Shown here one piece after another: positions 35,594 to 43,810 of a stretch of 60,016 nt of DNA; within the stretch, counting starts at the first letter, position 1, and the number at the start of each line of letters is the position of its first letter. Made by a program: the position numbers and the translations under genes. Origin of the DNA: Streptomyces ureilyticus. GTDB taxonomy: Bacteria > Actinomycetota > Actinomycetes > Streptomycetales > Streptomycetaceae. The stretch lies in the NCBI RefSeq assembly GCF_011045025.1, contig NZ_JAAKZX010000033.1:1-60016 (forward strand), given 5' to 3'. Under the pieces are notes generated by a model. It was not told the origin of the DNA, did no database searches, and worked only from the letters and a program-made list of their open reading frames with translations.

Positions 35594-36112
35594 TCAGTCC
35601 GCGAATCGCTCCCACAGCCGTGGAAAGCGCTCCTCCAGCACCTTCTGGTTCTCGAAGTCGATCGGCGTGCCCGTCGGCTCCGGGGGCGCGGCCGGGATGC
35701 CGAGCTCCGGGGCGACGACACCGGTGAGCTGTTCGTATGCCTCGTCCGCGGCGTAGCCGAGCTCCTCTCCGTCGCCGTCGACCTCGTCGTCGAAGTCGGG
35801 CAGGAGCTCGGCGAGCTGGTCGGGATCGTGCACGGCATGCTCGTACACATCCCGGCCCTGGCCGATCAGCCAGCAGCGGAAGAAGTCGAAGGCGTCGTCG
35901 CTGGCACCGTCGAGGAGGATCCAGGCGGCGCCCCAAAGGTCCCAGGTGTAGGCGCGGTTGTAGCGGGCCTCGAAGTGACGGGCGAAGTCGAGGACCGAGT
36001 CCGGGTCGAGGCCGAGGAGCCGTTCGACGAGCAGGTCGGCCTGCTCGTCGGGGTCGCCCTCGGCGGCCTCGCGGCTCGTGTCCACCAGCTCCCAGAACTC
36101 CGTCTCGTCCAT
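35594..36112 (-). CDS. DUF4240 protein
   Basis: 172 residues from ATG 36112. Sequence matches DUF4240: MDETEFWELVDTSR opening, FARHFEARYNRAYTWDLWGAAWIL, DDAFDFFRCWLIGQGRDVYEHAVHDPD and a final ENQKVLEERFPRLWERF. Mostly acidic and helical, cytoplasmic; function unknown. No clear ribosome site precedes ATG 36112; an in-frame ATG at 36127 is the alternative. Confidence 0.82.
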   Translation of the reverse strand: MDETEFWELVDTSREAAEGDPDEQADLLVERLLGLDPDSVLDFARHFEARYNRAYTWDLWGAAWILLDGASDDAFDFFRCWLIGQGRDVYEHAVHDPDQLAELLPDFDDEVDGDGEELGYAADEAYEQLTGVVAPELGIPAAPPEPTGTPIDFENQKVLEERFPRLWERFAD

Positions 36113-36203
36113 CACGTGCACCAGCATCGGGCCTGTACCCGGCCCGCGCACCTGGGCGCAGGCAGATCGTTATGCGCGCACATGCCGACGGAAAACCCGA
36201 TGG

Positions 36204-36229
36204 AAAGCCGGACAGCGGCTGTCGGCTTT
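36204..36229. promoter_or_regulatory. Inverted repeat before the SDR gene
   Basis: Arms AAAGCC (36204-36209) plus GACAG (36211-36215) face CTGTC (36219-36223) plus GGCTTT (36224-36229), with one unpaired G. The 26-bp dyad ends 18 bp before the start at 36248 and could be a repressor site. Confidence 0.45.
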
Positions 36230-36247
36230 CGGCGGGATGCTCGACGT

Positions 36248-37195
36248 ATGGAGAACGCACAGGCACTCAAGGGAAAGATCGCCCTGGTCGCGGGCGCCAC
36301 ACGCGGCGCCGGGCGGGCCATGGCCGTGGAACTGGGACGCGCCGGAGCCACCGTGTACGTGACGGGACGCACGACCCGTGACCACGTCAGCGAGGTCGGC
36401 CGGTCCACCGAGACGATCGAGGAGACCGCCGAACTGGTCGACGCGGCGGCCGGAGCCGAGGGCCGGGGCATCGCCGTGCCGACCGACCATCTGGAGCCGG
36501 AGCAGGTACGGGCCCTCGTCGCCCGCATCGACCGGGAACAGGGCCGTCTCGACATCCTCGTCAACGACCTCTGGGGCGGCGACGCCCTCCTCGACATGGG
36601 CTCGCGCGAGCAGCCGAAGCTGTGGGAGATGGACCTCGACAAGGGACTGCGGGTCATGCGCCTGGGCATCGAGTCGCACATCGTCACCAGCCACAGCGCC
36701 CTGCCGCTCCTGACCCGCAACCCCGGCGGCCTGCTCGTCGAGGTCACCGACGGCACCGAGGAGTACAACCGCGCCACCTACCGCAAGCCGTTCTTCTACG
36801 ACCTCGCCAAGACGACCCCGATCCGCATGGCGTACGGCCTCGGCGAGGAGCTGAAGGAGTTCGGCTGTACGGCCGTCTGTCTCACGCCGGGCTGGCTGCG
36901 CTCCGAGGCGATGCTCGACTCCGCCTTCCACGTCACCGAGGAGAACTGGCGGGACGCCTGCGAGCAGGCCCCGCACTTCGCGATCTCCGAGTCGCCCACG
37001 TACATCGGACGGGCGCTGGCCGCGCTCGCCGCCGATCCCGAGGTGGCGCGCTGGAACGGCCAGTCGCTGTCCAGCGGGGGCCTGGCCCGGGAGTACGGCT
37101 TCACGGACGCCGACGGCTCGGCGCCGGACGCCTGGCGCTACATCGCGGAGGTCGAGCAGGCGGGCAAACCCGCGGACGTCACGGGCTATCGGTGA
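36248..37195 (+). CDS. Short-chain dehydrogenase/reductase
   Basis: 315 residues from ATG 36248. N-terminal nucleotide site GATRGAGRAMA with Arg in VTGRTTR favouring NADPH. The family-typical VNDLWGGD replaces the usual NNAG motif. The catalytic Tyr-x3-Lys is in FFYDLAKTTPIRMAYGLGEEL; the usual Ser is in a position occupied here by Thr/Asp (LLVEVTDGTEE). C-terminal YGFTDADGS is shared with a distinct SDR subgroup. Substrate unknown. Its 3' end overlaps the convergent WYL regulator gene by 17 bp. Confidence 0.9.
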   Translation: MENAQALKGKIALVAGATRGAGRAMAVELGRAGATVYVTGRTTRDHVSEVGRSTETIEETAELVDAAAGAEGRGIAVPTDHLEPEQVRALVARIDREQGRLDILVNDLWGGDALLDMGSREQPKLWEMDLDKGLRVMRLGIESHIVTSHSALPLLTRNPGGLLVEVTDGTEEYNRATYRKPFFYDLAKTTPIRMAYGLGEELKEFGCTAVCLTPGWLRSEAMLDSAFHVTEENWRDACEQAPHFAISESPTYIGRALAALAADPEVARWNGQSLSSGGLAREYGFTDADGSAPDAWRYIAEVEQAGKPADVTGYR

Positions 37196-38171
37196 CCTGC
37201 ACGCCGTAGTACGCCGCCGTCCGGGCCGCCGCCTCCGCGAAGCGCTGCCGCAGCACGGACGGCTGCAGGACCTCCACCTCCGGTCCGAGGGCGAGGAGTT
37301 GGGTGTACGCCACGTCGTACGACTCGACGGGCAGCGTGACCGTCACCCGGCCCTCGCCGTCGGGTGGGCCTGCCTGGGCCAGCGCCTCCTGAGCGGTGAG
37401 CGCATGGACGGCGTACTTCAGCTGCCGTGCGCCCGACTCCGAGAGCCGGATCACGACCGTCGCCCGCAGGATCGAGCGCGCGAACTGCACCGCGCGCTCC
37501 GCCCAGAAGCCAGGCAGGTCGAATGCCTCGTCCCGTACGAAGCGTTCGTCGCCGCTCTCCACCGCCGTGAACCGGTCGATGCGGTAGACGCGGAAGGAGC
37601 CCGGGTTCGGGACGCGGGCGCACACGTACCAGACGCCTGCCTTCAGCACGAGCCCGTACGGCTCCAACTCCCGCTTCACTTCGGCCTCTTGTCGCCGATA
37701 GCGGGCGGTGATCCGGCGGTCGTCCCAGACTGCCTCCGCGACGGCGGGCAGCAACTCGGGCGTCTTCGGTTCGGCGAACCAGGCGGGGGCGTCCAGATGG
37801 AACCGCTGCGCCGCGCTGTGCTGGGCGTCGCGCAGGGACGGCAGCAACGCCGCCGACACCTTCAGCCGCGCGGCCGAAGCGGCGTCCTCGAGCCCCATCT
37901 CGCGCAGCGCCCCGGGCACTCCGCTCAGGAACAGCGCCTCGGCCTCGCTCCGGGCCAGCCCGGTGAGCCGGGTCCGGTACCCGCCGATGAGCCGGTAACC
38001 ACCGGCCCGCCCCCGGTCCGCGTACACCGGCACACCGGCCTCCGACAGGGCCTGCGCGTCCCGCGTGATGGTCCGCTCGGACACCTCCAGCTCGCGGGCG
38101 AGTTCGGCGGCGGTCATGGAGGGACGGGACTGGAGGAGCAGCACCATCTTGATGAGGCGGGCAGCGCGCAT
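37179..38171 (-). CDS. YafY-type WYL-domain regulator
   Basis: 330 residues from ATG 38171. HTH_11 winged helix at ~1-55 (MVLLLQSRPSMTAAELAREL, then VSERTITRDAQALSEAG), the GRAGGYRL wing, a WYL domain with ITARYRR and LVLKAGVWYVCAR (~145-205), and a C-terminal WCX extension. WYL regulators bind small ligands or nucleic acid ends and can activate or repress. Convergent with the SDR gene and overlapping it. No clear ribosome site; the transcript may be leaderless or the start slightly different. Confidence 0.9.
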   Translation of the reverse strand: MRAARLIKMVLLLQSRPSMTAAELARELEVSERTITRDAQALSEAGVPVYADRGRAGGYRLIGGYRTRLTGLARSEAEALFLSGVPGALREMGLEDAASAARLKVSAALLPSLRDAQHSAAQRFHLDAPAWFAEPKTPELLPAVAEAVWDDRRITARYRRQEAEVKRELEPYGLVLKAGVWYVCARVPNPGSFRVYRIDRFTAVESGDERFVRDEAFDLPGFWAERAVQFARSILRATVVIRLSESGARQLKYAVHALTAQEALAQAGPPDGEGRVTVTLPVESYDVAYTQLLALGPEVEVLQPSVLRQRFAEAAARTAAYYGVQVTDSP

Positions 38172-38185
38172 GGCTTCATGATGCC

Positions 38186-38335
38186 GGTGCGCTCCGCTGG
38201 GTTGCGCGGTTTCAAGGTGCGGGTTCGTTGTGGCTGGTCGCTCCCCCACTCTCGAATTCTCCCCCACTCTCGGCTTCGCTCGAGCGGGGGGACCCCCATG
38301 AGCGTGGCCCCCATCGCGGCGGAGCCACAAATGTG
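38186..38335 (+). repeat. Dispersed intergenic repeat, copy E, split by a nested repeat
   Basis: Begins CGCTCCGCTGGGTTGCGCGG and GTTCGTTGTGGCTGGTCGCT, then instead of running into ATCGCGGCGGAGCC (as copy B does) it is interrupted by about 65 bp. The insert contains CTCCCCCACTCTCGGCTTCG and CTCGAGCGGGGGGACCCCC, itself a hairpin. The element then resumes as CCCCCATCGCGGCGGAGCC. Confidence 0.75.
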
Positions 38336-38367
38336 CGTGCTTCGACGCCAGGAGGCAGGGCTCTGGG

Positions 38368-39183
38368 TCAGCGGTGAGCAGGCTGTGGTGTAGCTGTGAG
38401 CCGTTGCCTTCCCTGGAGGTGGGCCGCGCGTTCCCTGATCGCGGGGAGGCGGGCTGTCAGGGCCGCGCCGGGGCAGGCGGTGTAGTAGCCGTCGGCGTGG
38501 CCGGCGATGGCCGCGAACGTTCCGGGGGCGCCCGCCCGGTACCTGCTCATGCTGTTCGTGGAGACCAGCCGTACCGGGGAACGCGGGTCGATGTCGCGCA
38601 GGCCCAGCTTCCAGGCCGCGACGGCCGCGATGGAGTCGGTCATGGCCTGGGGGACCGGCACTCCGGCGGTGAAGGTGCCGATCGCCGCGATTCCCGTCGT
38701 ACCCACGTTGAAGCCCTGGGTGTGCGCCCCGACGACGGGCCGCTCGACTCCGCCCGCCCGGCCCTCGTAGACCGTGCCGCAGCGGTCGACGAGGAAGTTG
38801 TAGCCGATGTCGTCCCAGGCCCGGCCTCCGGCCTGACCGACGTACAGGTCCCGGATGATGCGGGGCACGTCGGCGCAGTCGTAGTCGTTCGGGGAGTCGG
38901 TGTGGTGCACGAACACGGCCAGGACGCGGTCGGCGTACCGGGCGGGCGGGCGCGTGTACGCGGCGTCGCCGAGCCAGCGCTCCCTGGGCACGATGGCGGG
39001 CCGTTCGGCGCGGTGTGCCGCGGGGGTCCGCGCCGTGGCGGGCCGTCCGGCGCCCGTCGGCGTCCGGTCGGCGCCCACGGCCCAGAGGACCAGCGCGACG
39101 ACGGCCGCGAGGCCGGGCAGACAGACGAGAGCCACCCGCACCGCACGCGGCAGACGCGACAGCGGTGCACGGAAGACACACAT
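38368..39183 (-). CDS. N-acetylmuramoyl-L-alanine amidase (PGRP/amidase_2), membrane-anchored
   Basis: 271 residues from ATG 39183, 8 nt after GGAGAG. One N-terminal membrane helix (~15-37) with basic flank, a Pro/Thr linker, then the PGRP domain: PRERWLGDAAYT, zinc ligand His in VFVHHTDSPNDY, YNFLVDRCGTVYEGR, second His in VVGAHTQGFN, and Cys in HADGYYTACPG. The enzyme cleaves the stem peptide from peptidoglycan outside the membrane. It is divergent from a MarP-like protease, a family known in mycobacteria to process peptidoglycan hydrolases. Confidence 0.9.
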   Translation of the reverse strand: MCVFRAPLSRLPRAVRVALVCLPGLAAVVALVLWAVGADRTPTGAGRPATARTPAAHRAERPAIVPRERWLGDAAYTRPPARYADRVLAVFVHHTDSPNDYDCADVPRIIRDLYVGQAGGRAWDDIGYNFLVDRCGTVYEGRAGGVERPVVGAHTQGFNVGTTGIAAIGTFTAGVPVPQAMTDSIAAVAAWKLGLRDIDPRSPVRLVSTNSMSRYRAGAPGTFAAIAGHADGYYTACPGAALTARLPAIRERAAHLQGRQRLTATPQPAHR

Positions 39184-39237
39184 GAGGCTCACTCTCCGGG
39201 ACACCCGTGCCTTCCGCGATGTGTGCTGTGCCACCCG

Positions 39238-39279
39238 GTGGAACCAACACCTGGACTCTGCACGTTTCTTTGGTTCCAC
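39238..39279. promoter_or_regulatory. Inverted repeat between the amidase and MarP genes
   Basis: Perfect 10-bp arms GTGGAACCAA (39238-39247) and TTGGTTCCAC (39270-39279), centred about 75 bp upstream of the amidase start. Downstream, CACGCACGTGCG and CACGCACGCGTG form a loose direct repeat. Candidate shared operator. Confidence 0.45.
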
Positions 39280-39436
39280 GCACGTGCGCGGATTCCGGCT
39301 GGGGTCCGGGGATTGCCCCCCGGAGGGTGCAGCCGAGTCCCACGCGCGCGTGGCCGATTTACGGGCTCCACGCACGCGTGCCTGATCACTGGGCCCGCGG
39401 CGCACGTACTGAGGGGCCCAAGAGAAAGGGTGCTCC

Positions 39437-40624
39437 GTGGACCTGCTCGACATCCTGCTGTTGCTGGTGATCCTCCTCTATGCGGCGTCGGGCTACCGGC
39501 GCGGGCTCGTGGCGGGCTGCGTGTCGCTGGCCGGCTTCGTGGGCGGCGCCGTCATCGGCGTATGGGTGCTGCCCTGGATGATGGATCTGGTGACGGCGGG
39601 CACCACGACGGCGACGATCACGGCGGTACTGACCGTGCTGGTGCCGGCCGCGGTCGGGCACGAACTGGCGGGACGGCTGGCCCTGCGGCTGCGCCGCGAG
39701 CTGGACCGGGGCCCCCTGCGCATCGCCGACGGAGTCGGCGGGGCCGCGGCCAACACCGTGGCCGTCCTGGTGGTGTCCTGGGTCGCCGCGAGCGTGCTCG
39801 CCGCCTCCGCCTCTCCCGTCCTCAGCCAGGCCATCCGCGGCTCCTCGCTGCTCGGCACGGTGCAGAGCGCCATGCCGGAGACGACCCCGGCGTGGTTCTC
39901 CCGCGCCACCTCGGCGCTCACGGAGGCGGGATTCCCGCAGGTCTTCAACCCGTTCGAGAGCGAGCCGGCCACGAGCGTCGCCAAGCCCTCCGGGGACAGC
40001 GTCACCGCGGCGGCCAACCGGGCCGCGACGCGCTCCACGGTGAAGGTCGAGGGCGTCGCGGGCGGCCAGGGCCGCGAGGGCAGCGGCTTCGTGTACGCGT
40101 CCGAGCATGTGATGACGAACGCCCACGTGGTGGCGGGCATCGACGAGCCGACCGTACGCGTGGGCGGCACGGGCCGGGCGTACGAGGCGCGGGTCGTCCT
40201 CTTCGACCCCGACAAGGACGTCGCCGTCCTCGTCGTACCGGACCTCGAAGCCCCCGTCCTGCCCTTCGACAACAGCGCCACCCGCGGCGACCCGGCCGTG
40301 GTCGCGGGCTACCCGCAGGACGGCGGCCTGGACCTCCAGGCGGCCACCGTCGCGAACAAGATTCAGGCCAGGGGCAAGAACATCTACGGCTCCGAGATCG
40401 TCACCCGCGAGATCTACTCCATCCGCTCCACGGTCCTGCCCGGAAACTCCGGCGGTCCCCTGCTGACCACGGACGGCAAGGTGTTCGGGGTCGTCTTCGC
40501 CCGGTCCACGAGCGACGTCGAGACGGGTTACGTCCTGACCGCCGACGAGGTCGCGGAGGACGCGCAGCGGGCGGCGAGGTCGTCGACGCCGGTGGACACG
40601 GGCGACCCGGTCACGTCGCCCTGA
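39437..40624 (+). CDS. marP: MarP-like membrane serine protease (CvpA + trypsin-like)
   Basis: 395 residues from GTG 39437, preceded by AAAGGG. Four membrane helices of the CvpA type (~5-125), then a chymotrypsin-like protease domain with the triad His230 (TNAHVV), Asp261 (DKDVAVLV) and Ser338 (LPGNSGGP). In Mycobacterium tuberculosis MarP keeps cytoplasmic pH in acid and cleaves the hydrolase RipA. Here it is divergent from a peptidoglycan amidase. The symbol is by homology; function in this organism is inferred. Confidence 0.9.
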   Translation: MDLLDILLLLVILLYAASGYRRGLVAGCVSLAGFVGGAVIGVWVLPWMMDLVTAGTTTATITAVLTVLVPAAVGHELAGRLALRLRRELDRGPLRIADGVGGAAANTVAVLVVSWVAASVLAASASPVLSQAIRGSSLLGTVQSAMPETTPAWFSRATSALTEAGFPQVFNPFESEPATSVAKPSGDSVTAAANRAATRSTVKVEGVAGGQGREGSGFVYASEHVMTNAHVVAGIDEPTVRVGGTGRAYEARVVLFDPDKDVAVLVVPDLEAPVLPFDNSATRGDPAVVAGYPQDGGLDLQAATVANKIQARGKNIYGSEIVTREIYSIRSTVLPGNSGGPLLTTDGKVFGVVFARSTSDVETGYVLTADEVAEDAQRAARSSTPVDTGDPVTSP

Positions 40625-40661
40625 GCGTCGGCAGGGGCCCCGACACCGCCCTGAAAGACGC

Positions 40662-41150
40662 TCAAAGACTGCGGCCCATCATCACATCGTCGACGTACTT
40701 CCCGTCGAGGTAGAACTCCCCCGGCTGGATGCCCTCCACGACGAAGCCTTCCGACTCGTACAGCTTGCGGGCCGGGGTGTTGTGGCCGAGGACGCGCAGC
40801 GACATGCGCAGGGCGCCCTGGCGGCGGGCCTCCGCGATCACCGCGCGGATCAGCGCCCGGCCCACGCCGAGGCCGCGCGCCTCCTCGGCGACGGCCAGGC
40901 CCTGGATCTGCCGTACGTGTGCGTTCGAGACGAGCGGGGTGGGGAAACCGAGTCGCACATAGCCGACGAGGCGACCGTCCAGCTCCGCGACGAGATGGTC
41001 GCGGGGCCCGTAGCGGTCACCGAAGAACGGCTCGTACGGCGGCTCTTCCCGGGGCCTGACCGCATGCAGATACGACCAGGTCGCACGGTCGAGCCGGCCC
41101 AGCGTGTCCTCGTCTTCGAACAGAGCGGGGCGTATGTGCAAGGCGGGCAT
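40662..41150 (-). CDS. GNAT acetyltransferase
   Basis: 162 residues from ATG 41150. GNAT fold with the acyl-CoA loop EEARGLGVGRALI and C-terminal LGHNTPARKLYESEGFVVEG. The last residues (YLDGKYVDDVMMGRSL) are typical of RimI-like small-molecule or protein acetyltransferases. I chose ATG 41150 over GTG 41159 because TACAGT lies exactly 7 nt before it and no ribosome site is present, so the transcript is probably leaderless. Substrate unknown. Confidence 0.9.
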   Translation of the reverse strand: MPALHIRPALFEDEDTLGRLDRATWSYLHAVRPREEPPYEPFFGDRYGPRDHLVAELDGRLVGYVRLGFPTPLVSNAHVRQIQGLAVAEEARGLGVGRALIRAVIAEARRQGALRMSLRVLGHNTPARKLYESEGFVVEGIQPGEFYLDGKYVDDVMMGRSL

Positions 41151-41163
41151 GGAGGTCACTGTA
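41151..41163 (-). promoter_or_regulatory. -10 hexamer of the GNAT gene (leaderless)
   Basis: On the minus strand TACAGT (41163-41158), 7 nt, then ATG 41150. It overlaps the alternative GTG codon, which would fall upstream of the transcription start. Confidence 0.5.
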
Positions 41164-41265
41164 CGGCGGGTGCGCGAGCTGTCGTCCGGTGTTTTTCGGC
41201 ACGCTCCGGGGCCGCTCGGGGGCTACGGCGCGATGGCCCGGAGACCGTGGGCGGAGGATGGGGGC

Positions 41266-42168
41266 ATGGAAGCTTCCCGAATCGCCGTGGCCGGGGCGTC
41301 CGGTCTCATCGGTGCGGCATTGGTGCGGTCGCTGACCGCGGACGGGCACGAGGTGGTACGGCTGGTGCGCCGTACGCCCCGGGCGAAGGACGAGGTCGAG
41401 TGGGATCCCGAGCGGCAGTACGTCGACGCGGCCGGGCTCAGCGGCTGCGACGCCGTGGTGAACCTCGCCGGGGCCGGGGTCGGTGACCACCGCTGGACGG
41501 ACGCGTACAAGCGGAAGATCCGCGACAGCCGGGTACTCGGCACGGCGGCGCTGGCGGAGGCGGCCGCGTCCCTCTCCCCGTTGCCGCGGGTCTTCGTGAA
41601 CGGCAGCGCGATCGGCTTCTACGGAGACACCGGCGAGCGGGCCGTGGACGAGAACTCGCCGCCCGGGGACGGGTTTCTGCCCTCGTTGTGCGTGGAGTGG
41701 GAAGAGGCGGCGGCGCCGGCCGAGGAGGCGGGCGTACGGACCGTTTTCGCGCGCACCGGTCTGGTGGTGTCCGCCGAGGGCGGGGCCTGGGGGCGGCTGT
41801 TCCCGCTGTTCAAGGCAGGGCTTGGCGGGCGGCTGGGTGACGGACGGCAGTACTGGTCGTATATCGCGCTGCACGACGAGGTGGCCGCGCTGCGGCATCT
41901 GCTCGACACGGAGTCGTTGTCGGGGCCGTTCAACCTGACGGCCCCGCAGCCGCTCACCAACCGGGAGATCACGGCCGCGATGGGCCGCGTGCTGCACCGG
42001 CCCACCCTCTTCGCGGTGCCCGCGCCCGCACTGCGGCTCGCCCTCGGCGAGCTGGCCGGGGATGTGCTGGGCAGCCAACGGGTGCTGCCCGCGCGGCTGT
42101 TGGACTCGGGCTTCTCGTTCGCGTTCCCGGGGATCGAGGACGCGATCCGGGCGGCGCGGGGCGGCTGA
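41266..42168 (+). CDS. TIGR01777-family epimerase-like protein
   Basis: 300 residues from ATG 41266 with GGAGGATGGGG upstream. Extended SDR fold: AVAGASGLIGAALVRSL nucleotide site, NLAGAGVGDHRWTDAYKRKI, SAIGFYGDTGE, and a C-terminal DUF1731 part (LGELAGDVLGSQRVLPARLLDSGF). Related to SulA/YfcH proteins with unknown substrates. It precedes the FAD oxidoreductase in the same direction. Confidence 0.93.
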   Translation: MEASRIAVAGASGLIGAALVRSLTADGHEVVRLVRRTPRAKDEVEWDPERQYVDAAGLSGCDAVVNLAGAGVGDHRWTDAYKRKIRDSRVLGTAALAEAAASLSPLPRVFVNGSAIGFYGDTGERAVDENSPPGDGFLPSLCVEWEEAAAPAEEAGVRTVFARTGLVVSAEGGAWGRLFPLFKAGLGGRLGDGRQYWSYIALHDEVAALRHLLDTESLSGPFNLTAPQPLTNREITAAMGRVLHRPTLFAVPAPALRLALGELAGDVLGSQRVLPARLLDSGFSFAFPGIEDAIRAARGG

Positions 42169-42343
42169 GGTGGGAGGGTTTCCTTTCCCCAGCCGCCGGC
42201 GGCAACCCGCGCACCCGTGCGCCACCCACGCGCCACTCCGCAAGACCACCCGCCGTCCTAACCTCCTCCAGAAACTCCGGAATTCCGGAAGCCTGTCGGG
42301 GGCATGACGTCCCCAGGAGCCGCGCGACCTCGAGGAGGGGCAC

Positions 42344-43765
42344 GTGCTTGAGCCCGCTTATCAGGCGGACGTCGTCATCGTGGGGGCCGGGGTCGCGGGA
42401 CTCTCGGCTGCCCACAGGCTGACCAGCGCAGGAGTAACGACCGTAGTCCTGGAGGCCGCCCCTTACGTCGGCGGCCGTATGTCGACCGAGAAGGTCGACG
42501 GTTTCCGGCTCGACCGGATCGGCCAGCTGTTGTCCACCGCGTACCCGGAATTACGCCTCACTCCGGGTCTCGACGCCCTGACCCTGCGCCCGTTCGCCCC
42601 GGGCGTCCTCGTCCACGCCGACGGGCGGACGCACCGGGCGGGCGAGCCCGGGAGCACGGCGAGCGCCGGGGGCGCACGGGGCGCACTCGGCGCGGCACGC
42701 GCCTTTGTGACCGCCCCCCGGAGGCCACGTGCCGCCCGGCGTGCAGGGCCGTCGCCCGACGGAGCCGTGAACCGGGCGGCGGCGCCACAGGCCACCGCCC
42801 CGCCCCTGCCACGGACGTTCCCACCGCTCGGCGGCGCCGTCGACCAGGCACGGCTCGCCGCCGCGCTCGGCCGGATCGCCGCCGCCCCGGTGGAACGCCT
42901 GCTGGCCCGACCGGACCGGCCGGCCGGTCACGCACTGGCGACGCGCGGCATGCCCGCCCGTACCGTCGAGGGCTTTCTGCGGCCGTTGCTGGCCGCACTG
43001 CTCTGCGACCCGGACCTGACGACGTCCAGCCGATGCGCGGACCTGGCGCTGCGCGCCTTCGCCGCCGGACGGCTGTGCGTCCCGGAGGGCGGCGCCGACA
43101 CCTTGCCGGAGCTGCTCGCCGGCGCCCTGCCGCCCGGGACGGTCCGCACCGGCGTGCACGTCACCTCCGTGTCCACGACGTCCGTACGCACCGCGGAACA
43201 CGGCGAACTCCGTTGCCGTGCCGTCCTGGTGGCGACCGGCGCCCGCGCGGCCGCCGAGTTGCTGCCCGGCCTGCGGGTGCCGCCGTTCCACCCGGTGACG
43301 GTGGTGCACCACACGCCCGACGAGGTGCCCCCGGCCGGAGCGGGGCTGCTCCTCGACGCGGACCGTCGCGGCCCGGTGGCCCACACCGCCGTCCTCAGCG
43401 AGATCGACCCGTCCCGCGCCCCCGCGGGCCGCGCCCTGGTCTCGTCCACGATCCTCGGCGCACCGCCTCCGGACGCCGACCGGGTCGTACGCGCCCACCT
43501 GTCCGACCTCTACGGCACGTCCACGCTCCGCTGGGAACTCCTCGCCGTCCACCACACCCCGGACGCCGTCCCCGCGATGCCACCCCCGCACGACCTCCGT
43601 CGCCCCGTCCGCCTCCTGGACGGCCTGTACGTCTGCGGCGACCACCGCGACACCAGCACGGTCCAGGGCGCCCTGCACTCGGGCCACCGCGCGGCAACGG
43701 CCCTGCTGACGGACTTCGGCGCGGGTTCGGCCTACACCGCGGCCCCGTTACCCAGGGCCGCATGA
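42344..43765 (+). CDS. FAD-dependent amine oxidase/phytoene-desaturase-like oxidoreductase
   Basis: 473 residues from GTG 42344 after GAGGAGGGG. FAD-binding VVIVGAGVAGLSAAHRL (~10-26) with VLEAAPYVGGRMSTEKVDGF, and a C-terminal YVCGDHRDTSTVQGALHSGHRAA FAD motif. The middle contains an Ala/Arg/Pro-rich low-complexity stretch (~110-150). This matches the NAD(P)/FAD-dependent oxidoreductase group near carotenoid desaturases and protoporphyrinogen oxidase. Substrate unknown. Ends against a convergent terminator. Confidence 0.88.
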   Translation: MLEPAYQADVVIVGAGVAGLSAAHRLTSAGVTTVVLEAAPYVGGRMSTEKVDGFRLDRIGQLLSTAYPELRLTPGLDALTLRPFAPGVLVHADGRTHRAGEPGSTASAGGARGALGAARAFVTAPRRPRAARRAGPSPDGAVNRAAAPQATAPPLPRTFPPLGGAVDQARLAAALGRIAAAPVERLLARPDRPAGHALATRGMPARTVEGFLRPLLAALLCDPDLTTSSRCADLALRAFAAGRLCVPEGGADTLPELLAGALPPGTVRTGVHVTSVSTTSVRTAEHGELRCRAVLVATGARAAAELLPGLRVPPFHPVTVVHHTPDEVPPAGAGLLLDADRRGPVAHTAVLSEIDPSRAPAGRALVSSTILGAPPPDADRVVRAHLSDLYGTSTLRWELLAVHHTPDAVPAMPPPHDLRRPVRLLDGLYVCGDHRDTSTVQGALHSGHRAATALLTDFGAGSAYTAAPLPRAA

Positions 43766-43770
43766 CCAGT

Positions 43771-43807
43771 CAGGGGGAGGCCCGTCGCGGGGCGGGGCCT
43801 CCCCCTG
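43771..43807. terminator. Bidirectional hairpin terminator
   Basis: Perfect 13-bp arms CAGGGGGAGGCCC (43771-43783) and GGGCCTCCCCCTG (43795-43807) between convergent genes. Confidence 0.8.
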
Positions 43808-43810
43808 GCC

